Source: Robertmurraya sp. FSL R5-0851
GTDB lineage: Bacteria > Bacillota > Bacilli > Bacillales > Cytobacillaceae
Assembly (NCBI RefSeq): GCF_038002965.1
Contig: NZ_JBBOOE010000001.1
Location: forward strand, 3,515,001-3,579,000
Direction: 5' to 3'
Length of the DNA: 64,000 nt
The notes beneath the pieces were generated by a model. It searched no databases. It saw only the letters and a program-made list of their open reading frames with translations, and was not told the origin of the DNA. Positions 1 to 7,784 of the stretch are shown in pieces (the first letter of the stretch is position 1; the number at the start of each line of letters is the position of its first letter). The translations under genes were made by a program, and so were the position numbers.

Positions 1-66
1 TCCTTTTAAAATGTTTCAAAAACAGGTAAACTAATTTCTGTATCCTACATTTTAGCAAAATAAAGA

Positions 67-72
67 TATAAT
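67..72 (+). promoter_or_regulatory. Putative -10 element upstream of nadK
   Basis: A perfect TATAAT lies 32 bases before the nadK start. No good -35 is seen at 17 bases, so this is a tentative promoter call. Confidence 0.4.
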
Positions 73-104
73 GGTAAATTTAAACTTGTTTGGAGGAAAT
101 TTCA

Positions 105-905
105 ATGTCTAACCGTCGAAATATTTTTTTCTATCACAAAAAAGATTCGGATATGTTAGAAACGGTTTCACCACTTTATGAGCTTGCAGCAAAGCAAGGA
201 TTTACAATAGTCAAAGATCACAAAGACGCAAATATTGTTGTCAGTATCGGTGGGGATGGAACGTTCTTACAAGCTGTTAGAAAAACCGGCTTTCGTGAGG
301 ACTGTTTATATGCAGGTATTTCTACCACTGAAAGCTTAAAAGTTTACTGTGATTTCCATATCAATGAAACAGATAAAATGATTGAGGCAACAACAAATGA
401 ACAAATAGAAGTAAGACGCTATCCAACCATTGATGTGTTGGTGGATGGACAAATGTCCTTTCAATGTTTAAACGAGTTTAGTATTCGCTCTTCTATTATT
501 AAAACATTCGTTCTAGAAGTATTTATTGATGACCTTCATTTCGAAACCTTTCGTGGTGACGGGATGATCGTTTCTACACCGACAGGCAGTACAGCATACA
601 GTAAATCAGTCAATGGAGCTGTAGTTGACCCATTCCTGCCGTCGATCCAAGTAAGTGAGCTTGCGTCCTTAAATACGAATTATTATCGTACGCTAGGATC
701 TCCCTTTATCTTAAGCGGAGAGAGAAAGCTTTCTTTAAGAGTTGTACAAGATGGAAACGATCACCCAACAATGGGCATGGACAATGAAGCCCTCAGTTTG
801 CAACATGTGGAGAGGGTGGATATCCAACTCAGTGAAAAGAGAATTAAAACGGTGAAATTGAAGGATAATTCGTTCTGGGAAAAAGTGAAGAGAACATTCT
901 TATAA
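105..905 (+). CDS. nadK: NAD kinase
   Basis: ATP-NAD kinase, which phosphorylates NAD to NADP in the cytoplasm. The protein has 266 aa, the size of the B. subtilis YtdI/PpnKB paralogue. It has the GGDGT nucleotide-binding motif at about residues 49-53, an NE motif near residue 117 (CLNEFSIRS) and the glycine-rich GSTAYS segment typical of the family. An in-frame TTG at 90 overlaps the Shine-Dalgarno GGAGG (92-96), so the ATG at 105, 8 bases after it, is the real start. A NERD-domain gene follows 47 bases downstream on the same strand, separated only by a weak hairpin, so the two may be cotranscribed. The family call is firm; which NAD kinase paralogue it is rests on genome context. Confidence 0.93.
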   Translation: MSNRRNIFFYHKKDSDMLETVSPLYELAAKQGFTIVKDHKDANIVVSIGGDGTFLQAVRKTGFREDCLYAGISTTESLKVYCDFHINETDKMIEATTNEQIEVRRYPTIDVLVDGQMSFQCLNEFSIRSSIIKTFVLEVFIDDLHFETFRGDGMIVSTPTGSTAYSKSVNGAVVDPFLPSIQVSELASLNTNYYRTLGSPFILSGERKLSLRVVQDGNDHPTMGMDNEALSLQHVERVDIQLSEKRIKTVKLKDNSFWEKVKRTFL

Positions 906-915
906 TTTGATTTCG

Positions 916-934
916 GGGGCTTTGGACAAGCCCC
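916..934 (+). terminator. Weak hairpin after nadK
   Basis: A 7-bp stem (GGGGCTT/AAGCCCC) with a 5-base loop lies just behind nadK. The T-tract after it is poor (TATTTA), so it is probably an inefficient terminator that allows read-through into the NERD gene. Confidence 0.4.
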
Positions 935-952
935 TATTTAGGAGGTTATCAA

Positions 953-1858
953 TTGATCATAAAACAAAGAACGGTACCGAAAGAACTCTTGATTTTAAGG
1001 TACTTGGATAAACGAATGAAATTACTAGAGGTTGATCGGCTTGAAAAATTGGAAAAAGGGTATGCCGGAGAATTGCAGTGGGATTACCTAATGACTAATG
1101 GGCTATCATCCCCCAATTATTTAATGATGAATGATTTATTACTTACAAATAGTGGTGGACATACATTTCAAATTGACTCATTGCTCTTGAAAAGGAAGTT
1201 TATCATTTTTGAAGTGAAAAATTTTGACGGAGAATATTTTTTAGAAAATAATCGTTGGTATACGATTAAGAAAGTGGAAATCCAAAGCCCCCTCATACAA
1301 CTCCAGAGAACCGAAACCGCCTTTAGAAGATTATTAAAAGACCTAGGCATAAACATCCCCGTTGAAGCTTATCTAGTATTTGTAAACCCCGAGTTCACTC
1401 TCTTTCATGCACCCATTCAATCTTCTATTTTACTTCCAAGTCAATTAAATCGGTTTATACAGAGTTCCAATCGCGATGTTTATAGTATTTCTGCTCAGGA
1501 TGAAGCTCTTGCAGAGAAAATTGTCTCATGCCACTTGGATAAGAACCCCTATGAACGATTGCCTAATTATAGTTATCAAGAGTTAACAAAAGGAATTCCT
1601 TGCTCCTTATGTGGAAAGTTTCTTTTTCCATATAGTCAATCATATATATACTGTAAATCTTGCGGTTATAAGGAATCCGTTGAAGCAGCTGTGCTAAGAA
1701 ACGTACTCGAATATCAAAAACTGTTTCCTGATAAACAGTTAACCACTAATGGTGTATCTGACTGGTGCGGTGGGGTCGTGTCCGAAAAATCTGTACGACG
1801 AATACTAAAGAAACAATTTATTAGTCAAAGCTCGAAGCGATACACTTACTTTATTTAG
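953..1858 (+). CDS. NERD-domain nuclease-like protein with zinc ribbon (copy 1)
   Basis: A 301-aa protein starting at TTG, 7 bases after AGGAGG. The N-terminal half is a NERD (nuclease-related) domain with PD-(D/E)xK-type residues: GE at 39-40, D75 in TFQID and E87-x-K89 in FEVKNF. These are followed by a QLQRTE segment (117-122) and VNPEF (144-148). A four-cysteine zinc ribbon follows (C217, C220, C234, C237), and then a basic, possibly helix-turn-helix C-terminus (SEKSVRRILKK, 277-287). There is no signal peptide or membrane segment. It is a clear paralogue of the 301-aa product at 19510-20415, with shared blocks FQID, FEVKNF, NPEF, PY..LP.YSY and TN....W. NERD proteins are predicted nucleases of poorly known role; substrate and activity are unknown. 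A 52-bp tandem array begins immediately downstream in the 3' untranslated region. Confidence 0.85.
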   Translation: MIIKQRTVPKELLILRYLDKRMKLLEVDRLEKLEKGYAGELQWDYLMTNGLSSPNYLMMNDLLLTNSGGHTFQIDSLLLKRKFIIFEVKNFDGEYFLENNRWYTIKKVEIQSPLIQLQRTETAFRRLLKDLGINIPVEAYLVFVNPEFTLFHAPIQSSILLPSQLNRFIQSSNRDVYSISAQDEALAEKIVSCHLDKNPYERLPNYSYQELTKGIPCSLCGKFLFPYSQSYIYCKSCGYKESVEAAVLRNVLEYQKLFPDKQLTTNGVSDWCGGVVSEKSVRRILKKQFISQSSKRYTYFI

Positions 1859-1867
1859 AACTGATTT

Positions 1868-2170
1868 TTTCGTTGAACCCAGCAATCTTCTTTCTATCTA
1901 ACCGTTTCACCTTATTTCCACTCAACAGGGCAGTTAGAGCGCTTCTATTTGACCGCTTCACTTGTTCCCCCGCCCAACCGGGTAATTAGAACTTCTCTAT
2001 TTGACCGCTTCACCTGATCTCCGACCCAACCGGGCAATTAGATTTCCTCTATTTGACCGCTTCACCTGTCCCCCCGCCCAACCGGGCAATTAGAACTCCT
2101 CTATCTGACCGCTTAACCTGTTCTCCGACCCAACCGGGCAATTAGAACCCTATTAACTTATCCGTTCATG
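1868..2170 (+). repeat. 52-bp tandem repeat array A behind NERD copy 1
   Basis: The units begin at 1894 (51 bp), 1945, 1997, 2049 and 2101 (52 bp each). A degenerate half-unit lies nearer the NERD stop codon and another degenerate copy at about 2150-2175. Each unit has a left arm beginning CTATTTGACCG and a right arm ending CGGGCAATTAG. On the + strand these can pair at 9 of 11 positions around a loop of about 23 bases. Within the loop region about 9 bases vary between units and the 7-base linker varies; the arms are conserved. No long ORF crosses the array and no coding is apparent. No terminator separates it from the NERD gene, so it probably lies in that mRNA. It fills nearly all of the 366-base gap 1859-2224. 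Confidence 0.9.
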
Positions 2171-2187
2171 GCACAAACACAGTCAAA

Positions 2188-2212
2188 AAGCTGACTGCCA
2201 AGCAGTCAGCTT
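2188..2212 (-). terminator. Terminator of the RarD-type gene, also closing array A
   Basis: A perfect 11-bp stem (AAGCTGACTGC/GCAGTCAGCTT) with a 3-base loop. On the minus strand it is followed by a T-tract, so it ends the RarD-type gene. On the plus strand CTCCTTTT follows, so it may also end transcripts that run through array A. Confidence 0.85.
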
Positions 2213-2224
2213 CTCCTTTTCCCA

Positions 2225-3151
2225 TCATGCCCCAAATCTTTTCCTGAGTGATCCTGCAGAGTTGGCAAATAGTTTGGTGCGGGATAGTGAGTATATAGTT
2301 AAGGCGGACCAGATAAAGACAAACGCTTGTAAGTGGTGCTTGGTAAAGTGCTCTCCGTATACAAGAACTCCTAATAATAGAGTGATTGTCGGCGCGATAT
2401 ATTGCAGCAATCCTAACATGGATAACGGAATCTTTTGCGCTCCTTTTGCAAAATACAGAAGCGGCAAGGCAGTCGCTGCTCCAGCTCCGACCAATAATAG
2501 ATCAGTTGTTACAGAACCTGCAAATAACGCATGCTCCCCATTGAAAAATAAGAAAACCATATATGCAAACGCAAATGGGGTAACAACCAACGTTTCTAAT
2601 GTTAAACCCACAGCAGAATCAACTTTAATCATTTTCTTCGCCAGTCCATATACCCCAAAGGAGAATGCTAATACAATCGAAATCCATGGAAACTTCCCGT
2701 ACGATATTCCTAAAATCAATACCCCAACTCCAGCGATAATAAAGGAAACATACTGAGCAGGAGAAAGCTTCTCCTTTAAGAATATGACACCTAATAGAAC
2801 ACTGACTAACGGGTTAATATAATACCCAAGGCTAGCTTCAATCATATGATGATGATTCACAGCCCATATATAAATAAACCAGTTGGTACTAATTAATAAA
2901 GAAGCAATAATTAGTGCGTACATTTCTTTACGATTTTGCTTAAAACCTTTTAGAACGGAAATTAAATTCCTGATCTTTTTTGAAAAAAATAAAACTACCA
3001 TCATAAATGCAAAGGACCAAAAGATACGATTGGCTAAAATATCTTCTGCGTTTACATGATCAAGTAGCTTCCAGTAAATCGGTAAAATTCCCCATAATAA
3101 ATACGAAAGGCCCGCTTGAAACGCACCTGTTTTTATTTCATTTCTCTCCAT
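2225..3151 (-). CDS. RarD-type EamA family permease
   Basis: A 308-aa integral membrane protein of the drug/metabolite transporter superfamily, RarD (chloramphenicol-sensitive protein) subgroup. The sequence is a series of about ten hydrophobic segments starting at LSYLLWGILPIYWKLL (residues 16-31), with the duplicated EamA layout and a short charged C-terminus (RKRF). The opening GLSYLLWGILPIYWK is typical of RarD. The substrate is unknown; sugar-like and amino-acid-like substrates are both known in the wider superfamily. It is a monocistronic gene with its own strong terminator. A RBS-like AGAGGG precedes the ATG. Confidence 0.85.
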   Translation of the reverse strand: MERNEIKTGAFQAGLSYLLWGILPIYWKLLDHVNAEDILANRIFWSFAFMMVVLFFSKKIRNLISVLKGFKQNRKEMYALIIASLLISTNWFIYIWAVNHHHMIEASLGYYINPLVSVLLGVIFLKEKLSPAQYVSFIIAGVGVLILGISYGKFPWISIVLAFSFGVYGLAKKMIKVDSAVGLTLETLVVTPFAFAYMVFLFFNGEHALFAGSVTTDLLLVGAGAATALPLLYFAKGAQKIPLSMLGLLQYIAPTITLLLGVLVYGEHFTKHHLQAFVFIWSALTIYSLSRTKLFANSAGSLRKRFGA

Positions 3152-3237
3152 GAGTACCCTCTATTCTTTCTAGACTCGAAACATTTACTTATTATAAGGG
3201 GTAAATTCAAATCATGCTATACATTTTTTGCAAAAAA

Positions 3238-3265
3238 AGAGAGAAGAACTTGGATTCTTCTCTCT
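3238..3265 (-). terminator. Terminator of the acyl-CoA synthetase gene
   Basis: An 11-bp stem (AGAGAGAAGAA/TTCTTCTCTCT) with a 6-base loop, followed on the minus strand by seven T. It sits directly after the stop codon at 3276. Confidence 0.9.
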
Positions 3266-3275
3266 GAAGTATTAT

Positions 3276-4862
3276 TTAATTTTGACTAGCCAGCTCCTGC
3301 TCTTTCCTTCTTAACTCGACTCTGCGAATCTTTCCAGAGGTTGTTTTCGGCAGTTCTTTGATAAAGTCAATTTTCCGCGGATATTTATATGGAGCTGTTA
3401 ACTCTTTGACATGGCTTTGAAGGGTGCTAATCAGCTCGGGATCCTTTTCATCTACCCCTTCTTTTAGAACAACAAACGCTTTTACGATACTCCCTCGTAC
3501 TTCATCCGGACTTGCTACTACAGCGCATTCCTTCACAAAAGGATGCTTCACTAGAGCATCTTCTACTTCGAATGGCCCAATTGTATAACCAGAGCTGATA
3601 ATAATATCATCGCCGCGACCTTCAAACCAGAAATACCCGTCTTCATCCTTTTTCGCTTTGTCACCAGTTATATAGTAGTTTCCACGAAACTGCATGGCAG
3701 TTCTTTCCGCGTCCTTGTAATAATTTTTAAATAAAGCTGGGGTTTCAACATGGACTGCAATATCACCAACCTCACCTATCTCACAAATCTCACCATATTC
3801 ATTAATAATTTCCACATTATTTCCCGGGGTCGGTTTTCCCATCGATCCAGCCTTCAACGTCATCTCTTTTGTAATTCCTACTAGTAATGTATTCTCTGTT
3901 TGACCATATCCGTCACGAACATCAAGCCCGAAATGTTTTTTAAACGTGTCAATTACATTCCTATTTAAAGGCTCACCAGCAGATACCGCACTATGAAGAT
4001 TGTTCAAATGATACTCATGAATATTTTCTACCTTAGCCATCAAACGGTATTCAGTCGGAGTACAGCATAGTACGCTAATTTTGTTATCTTGCAATAAGGT
4101 CAAGTATTTGCTTGGATCAAACTTACCATTGTAAACAAATCCAGTTGCCCCTGAGCCTAACACTGATAAAAATGGACTCCAAATCCACTTTTGCCATCCA
4201 GGTCCTGCCGTTGCCCATACACGATCTCCTTCCTCAATGCATAACCAGTTAGGAGCTGCTGTTCTCAGATGAGCATAAGCCCAGCCATGCGTGTGAACAA
4301 CCCCTTTTGGATTACCTGTTGTTCCTGAAGTATAAGATAAGAATGCCATATCATCACTTCTAGTAGATGCTAATTCGAATTCTGTAGAAGCCACCATCAT
4401 TTCATTTTCTAACGTCTTCCACCCATCCGCTTTTCCACCAATGACAAATCGAGGGATACCTTTACACTCTTCTATCTGATTAAATTGCTCAATATAAGGA
4501 TAATAACTTACAACTGCCTTTACGTCTCCGTGTTGAATACGATATTGAAAGTCCTTTGTACGCAGCATTTCTGAGCTAGGAATAACAACGAGCCCAGCTT
4601 TAAGCGCTGCAATATATACTTCATAGGCTTCAATTAATCTAGGCACAACAATTAGAACAACAACACCTTGCTTTAAACCCTCAGAAAAGAAAACGTTCCC
4701 AATTTTATTTGCATTCAATAATAAATGTTGATACGTGATTTGTTTTTTACATCCCGACTCATCTTCCCAAATCAGGGCAACTCTTTCGTGATCGTCAGAA
4801 AATCTTTCCATTTCACTTACTAAATTATATTTTTCAGGTGCTAGTAAATCTTCTCGTTTCAC
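3276..4862 (-). CDS. mbcS: Acyl-CoA synthetase, MbcS-like
   Basis: A 528-aa AMP-forming acyl-CoA synthetase of the ANL superfamily. It has the phosphate-binding loop SYTSGTTGNPKG (about 173-184), the YGQTE motif (about 319-323), the hinge region GRGDDIIISSGYTIGP and the C-terminal catalytic lysine in TTSGKIRR. Length and neighbourhood match B. subtilis YtcI, renamed MbcS, which activates branched short-chain acids (isobutyrate, 2-methylbutyrate) for branched fatty-acid synthesis. That substrate is inferred from the match, not visible in the sequence. It is distinct from the acsA gene at 25141. It has its own terminator. Confidence 0.75.
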   Translation of the reverse strand: MKREDLLAPEKYNLVSEMERFSDDHERVALIWEDESGCKKQITYQHLLLNANKIGNVFFSEGLKQGVVVLIVVPRLIEAYEVYIAALKAGLVVIPSSEMLRTKDFQYRIQHGDVKAVVSYYPYIEQFNQIEECKGIPRFVIGGKADGWKTLENEMMVASTEFELASTRSDDMAFLSYTSGTTGNPKGVVHTHGWAYAHLRTAAPNWLCIEEGDRVWATAGPGWQKWIWSPFLSVLGSGATGFVYNGKFDPSKYLTLLQDNKISVLCCTPTEYRLMAKVENIHEYHLNNLHSAVSAGEPLNRNVIDTFKKHFGLDVRDGYGQTENTLLVGITKEMTLKAGSMGKPTPGNNVEIINEYGEICEIGEVGDIAVHVETPALFKNYYKDAERTAMQFRGNYYITGDKAKKDEDGYFWFEGRGDDIIISSGYTIGPFEVEDALVKHPFVKECAVVASPDEVRGSIVKAFVVLKEGVDEKDPELISTLQSHVKELTAPYKYPRKIDFIKELPKTTSGKIRRVELRRKEQELASQN

Positions 4863-4962
4863 TGCCTCTCCCCCTAAAATATTTTCTATGTAATGTCTCT
4901 GATGTCACACATGTAATTATACAAAATTATTTTAAAATTTAAAATTGTTTTATAATAAATAA

Positions 4963-4991
4963 AGAGGCACCCCATTTAAGGGAATGCCTCT
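4963..4991 (-). terminator. Terminator of the SASP gene
   Basis: A stem AGAGGCA/TGCCTCT with an A-rich tract on the plus-strand left side (TTTATTTA on the minus strand). It lies 29 bases beyond the SASP stop codon. Confidence 0.8.
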
Positions 4992-5020
4992 GTAGCCATT
5001 TCTCTATTTAGTTGGAGTGA

Positions 5021-5221
5021 TTATTGTCTTCCGCTCATAGATTGTTGAGCAAAAGAAACTAGGCGTTTTGTAATTTCTCCACCAACAGATCCGTTAGCAC
5101 GAGAAGTTGTTTCAGCACCTAAGTTAACACCAAACTCAGTAGCGATTTCGTACTTCATTTGGTCGATAGCTTGTTGAGCACCAGCTACAAGTAATTGATT
5201 TGAATTGTTGTTGTTTGCCAT
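5021..5221 (-). CDS. Alpha/beta-type small acid-soluble spore protein
   Basis: A 66-aa SASP that coats and protects DNA in the dormant spore and is degraded by the GPR protease at germination. The protein starts [11 protein letters not shown] and carries the GPR cleavage context [11 protein letters not shown] and the second conserved block [12 protein letters not shown]. The start at 5221 is chosen because AAGGAGGTGA precedes it and the family begins at this Met; a longer upstream reading of 18 residues has no family support. A sigma-G-like promoter lies 23 bases upstream. It shows that the organism is a spore former. Confidence 0.95.
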   Translation of the reverse strand: MANNNNSNQLLVAGAQQAIDQMKYEIATEFGVNLGAETTSRANGSVGGEITKRLVSFAQQSMSGRQ

Positions 5222-5243
5222 GTGAATCACCTCCTTGTGAGTA

Positions 5244-5274
5244 TAGAATGTGTCAAACACATGGCCTTCATTCA
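5244..5274 (-). promoter_or_regulatory. Sigma-G-type promoter of the SASP gene
   Basis: On the minus strand, TGAATG (5269-5274) and CATTCTA (5244-5250) are separated by 18 bases. This agrees with the known forespore sigma-G pattern of TGAATA-like and CATNCTA elements. Confidence 0.75.
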
Positions 5275-5305
5275 AATAATCACTTGGAAATTGTTCACAA
5301 TTCCG

Positions 5306-6517
5306 TTAGAATAATTCTCCAAATACTTGATCCTTTTTATCGTCATCGGGTTTTATTTGAATGGTTTCAACTTTATCAACCGCTTCTTGTATCAACTGTT
5401 CAAAGTCTACAAAGCTTTCGTAATATTGAACTTTTTCAAGCTTTGGTTTTGTTTTCGGAGCGGCAGGCACAAAAACAGTACAGCAGTCTTCATAAGGTTG
5501 AATGGAGATATGATGGGTATCAATCGTTTTTGCGATATTAATTATTTCAGACTTATCCATAGTGATTAAAGGTCTTAAAATTGGTGTAGATGTAACATCA
5601 TTAATCGCTAGCATACTTTCTAAGGTTTGACTTGCTACTTGGCCCAAGCTTTCCCCCGTAACGATGGCTAACCCTTCAAATTTGCGGCGAATTTCATCTG
5701 TTATCCGAAGCATCATCCGTCTTGTTGCCGTCATGGTATAGTTTTCTGGTATTTGCTTTTGAATAAGCTGTTGAATAGCCGTAAAAGGAACGATATGGAG
5801 AGTAAAGTACCCACCATTTAGTAATGACAACTTTTCTGCCAATTCAACTACCTTTTGTTTGGAACGCTCACTTGTAAAAGGCGGACTAAAGAAATGAACA
5901 GCCTCTATTTCTACCCCTCTTTTCATGGCCATATAGCCAGCAACAGGGCTATCAATTCCACCAGATAGCATCAACATGGCCTTCCCACTAGATCCGATAG
6001 GCATTCCACCTGCCCCCATAATCGTTTCGATTGAGAGATAAACAGCTTCTGTACGTACCTCAACCTGAACGTCAATGGTTGGATTTTTCACATCTACCTT
6101 TAGATCAGGGACATTTTGTAAAATGTGAGAACCAAGAGCATAATTTAGTTGCCCTGTATCAAGAGGATAGTCCTTATTCGCGCGTCTAGTTGAAATTTTA
6201 AAAGTATCTCCTACTTTATAGTTGTTTAAGAATAATTGTAACGCTGCTTCTTTAACTTCCTCGAGATCCAGGCTAGTCTTAATGACCGGACTAAAGGATT
6301 GAATGCCAGGAAGGATTTTTAACTTCTCGATAATTCCCTCACCATTTTCCCCATTTAACAAAATATACATACGGTCCCTAGTTGTCTCAATAATGATGTT
6401 AGGAAATTTGGTTAGTGCACGCTTTGCACTTCTTTTCAACTTTTCAACAAACTTCGTACGATTTCGTCCCTTTGTTGATATTTCACCGTACCTTATTAAA
6501 ATTCGATCGTAATTCAT
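5306..6517 (-). CDS. thiI: tRNA 4-thiouridine synthetase ThiI
   Basis: A 403-aa enzyme that adenylates U8 of tRNA and transfers sulfur to give 4-thiouridine. It has an N-terminal ferredoxin-like/THUMP region (about residues 1-165) and a PP-loop ATPase domain with SGGIDSPVAG (about 184-193). The protein lacks a C-terminal rhodanese domain, as in Bacillus ThiI, so it takes sulfur directly from its partner desulfurase. The ATG overlaps the stop of the cysteine desulfurase by one base (TAATG), implying translational coupling. Confidence 0.93.
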   Translation of the reverse strand: MNYDRILIRYGEISTKGRNRTKFVEKLKRSAKRALTKFPNIIIETTRDRMYILLNGENGEGIIEKLKILPGIQSFSPVIKTSLDLEEVKEAALQLFLNNYKVGDTFKISTRRANKDYPLDTGQLNYALGSHILQNVPDLKVDVKNPTIDVQVEVRTEAVYLSIETIMGAGGMPIGSSGKAMLMLSGGIDSPVAGYMAMKRGVEIEAVHFFSPPFTSERSKQKVVELAEKLSLLNGGYFTLHIVPFTAIQQLIQKQIPENYTMTATRRMMLRITDEIRRKFEGLAIVTGESLGQVASQTLESMLAINDVTSTPILRPLITMDKSEIINIAKTIDTHHISIQPYEDCCTVFVPAAPKTKPKLEKVQYYESFVDFEQLIQEAVDKVETIQIKPDDDKKDQVFGELF

Positions 6518-7659
6518 TAGTGCATAACCTCTCTTAGTTCAGTAGCTGTTGTTTGTATAATAGAAACCGCCTTACTTGCCTCTTCAAGAGTGTTTTCATA
6601 CGATAAACTCATTCGAATCGCACTTTCTGCGACCTCTTTTGAGACATTCATAGCCAATAGTGTATGGCTTATGGCCTTCTTTTTTGAAGAACATGCGCTT
6701 GTGGTCGAGACAATTAACCCTTTCTCTTCTAACGCATGTACAAATACTTCTCCTCTAAACCCTTTTACAGAGAAATTAATGATATGAGGAGCTTGCCCCT
6801 TGCTTGGAGTATGAATAACAATATCTTCAAGCGCTTGTAGTTCTTTAAGAAGATAACTTTGAACTTCGCTAATTTGACTTAATTTTGTTTTGTAACTTTG
6901 TAAAGTTAGTCTCAATGCTTTTGCCATTGAAACCGCTCCAGCAACATTCTCCGTCCCACTTCGGAGCTTCCATTCTTGATTTCCTCCAGAAAAAAGCGGA
7001 GAAATTTGGACCCCTTCACGGACGACTAACACGCCTGTTCCCTTTAAACCATGAAATTTGTGAGCGGATATCGAGCAGAGATCAATATGATATCTTTGAA
7101 TATCGAGTGCTACTTTTCCAACGCCTTGTACATAATCCACATGAAATAATATTTTGGAATAGCCTTTTAGCATGTTGCCGATTTCTTTAATAGGCTGAAT
7201 CGTACCTACCTCATTATTTACATGCATGATCGACACTAAGATCGTATCGTGACAGATGGCATCTTCTATATCGGAAATAGAAACTCTCCCTTCCGTATCC
7301 ACTGGAACAACCGTTATTCGAAATCCTAATTCCTTCAGCTGTTGAAACGCCTCTCTAACGGATGCATGCTCAACCGCTGATGTAATAATATGTTTCCCTC
7401 TGTTTCGATACATAAGTGCAGTACCTTTAATTGCTAAGTTATTGCTCTCCGTACCTCCAGATGTAAAGTAAACCTCTCTCGGATTTACCTGTAAAAGCTC
7501 ACCTATTTGTTTTCTAGCTTGCGCTAACAAGCTCTCCGCTTCTACACCTAATCGTTGAATAGATGAAGGATTCCCAAAAAATTCACTTGAAACTTTTACA
7601 AATGAATCCACAACTTCTGGAAATGGTTTGGTTGTTGCACTATTATCAAAATAAATCAT
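6517..7659 (-). CDS. nifZ: Cysteine desulfurase, NifZ/IscS-like
   Basis: A 380-aa PLP enzyme that removes sulfur from cysteine and passes it as a persulfide to ThiI. It has the PLP lysine in SAHKFHGLKG (about 203-212) and the mobile-loop cysteine in TSACSSKKK (about 323-331). The N-terminus MIYFDNSATTKPFPEV is typical of the NifS/IscS group. It forms a two-gene operon with thiI as in B. subtilis, so its role in tRNA thiolation is inferred from context. Confidence 0.9.
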   Translation of the reverse strand: MIYFDNSATTKPFPEVVDSFVKVSSEFFGNPSSIQRLGVEAESLLAQARKQIGELLQVNPREVYFTSGGTESNNLAIKGTALMYRNRGKHIITSAVEHASVREAFQQLKELGFRITVVPVDTEGRVSISDIEDAICHDTILVSIMHVNNEVGTIQPIKEIGNMLKGYSKILFHVDYVQGVGKVALDIQRYHIDLCSISAHKFHGLKGTGVLVVREGVQISPLFSGGNQEWKLRSGTENVAGAVSMAKALRLTLQSYKTKLSQISEVQSYLLKELQALEDIVIHTPSKGQAPHIINFSVKGFRGEVFVHALEEKGLIVSTTSACSSKKKAISHTLLAMNVSKEVAESAIRMSLSYENTLEEASKAVSIIQTTATELREVMH

Positions 7660-7742
7660 GTATAAAACCCCTTTATCTTACCAATCACGGGTAAACTCAA
7701 CTAATAATGTTATCATATAAATGACAATCAGGAAAACGAATA

Positions 7743-7776
7743 GGAAAAGACCGCTTCAAAAAAAGCGGTCTTTTCC
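7743..7776 (-). terminator. Terminator of ezrA
   Basis: A perfect 14-bp stem with a 6-base loop, placed 8 bases after the ezrA stop codon. On the minus strand the loop and 3' arm are T-rich. It separates ezrA from nifZ. Confidence 0.85.
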
Positions 7777-7784
7777 ATTTAAAT

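Noticed and set aside
1868..2170. MITE or insertion-sequence remnant
   Set aside because: No terminal inverted repeats bounding the region, no target-site duplication and no transposase remnant; the structure is a regular tandem array.
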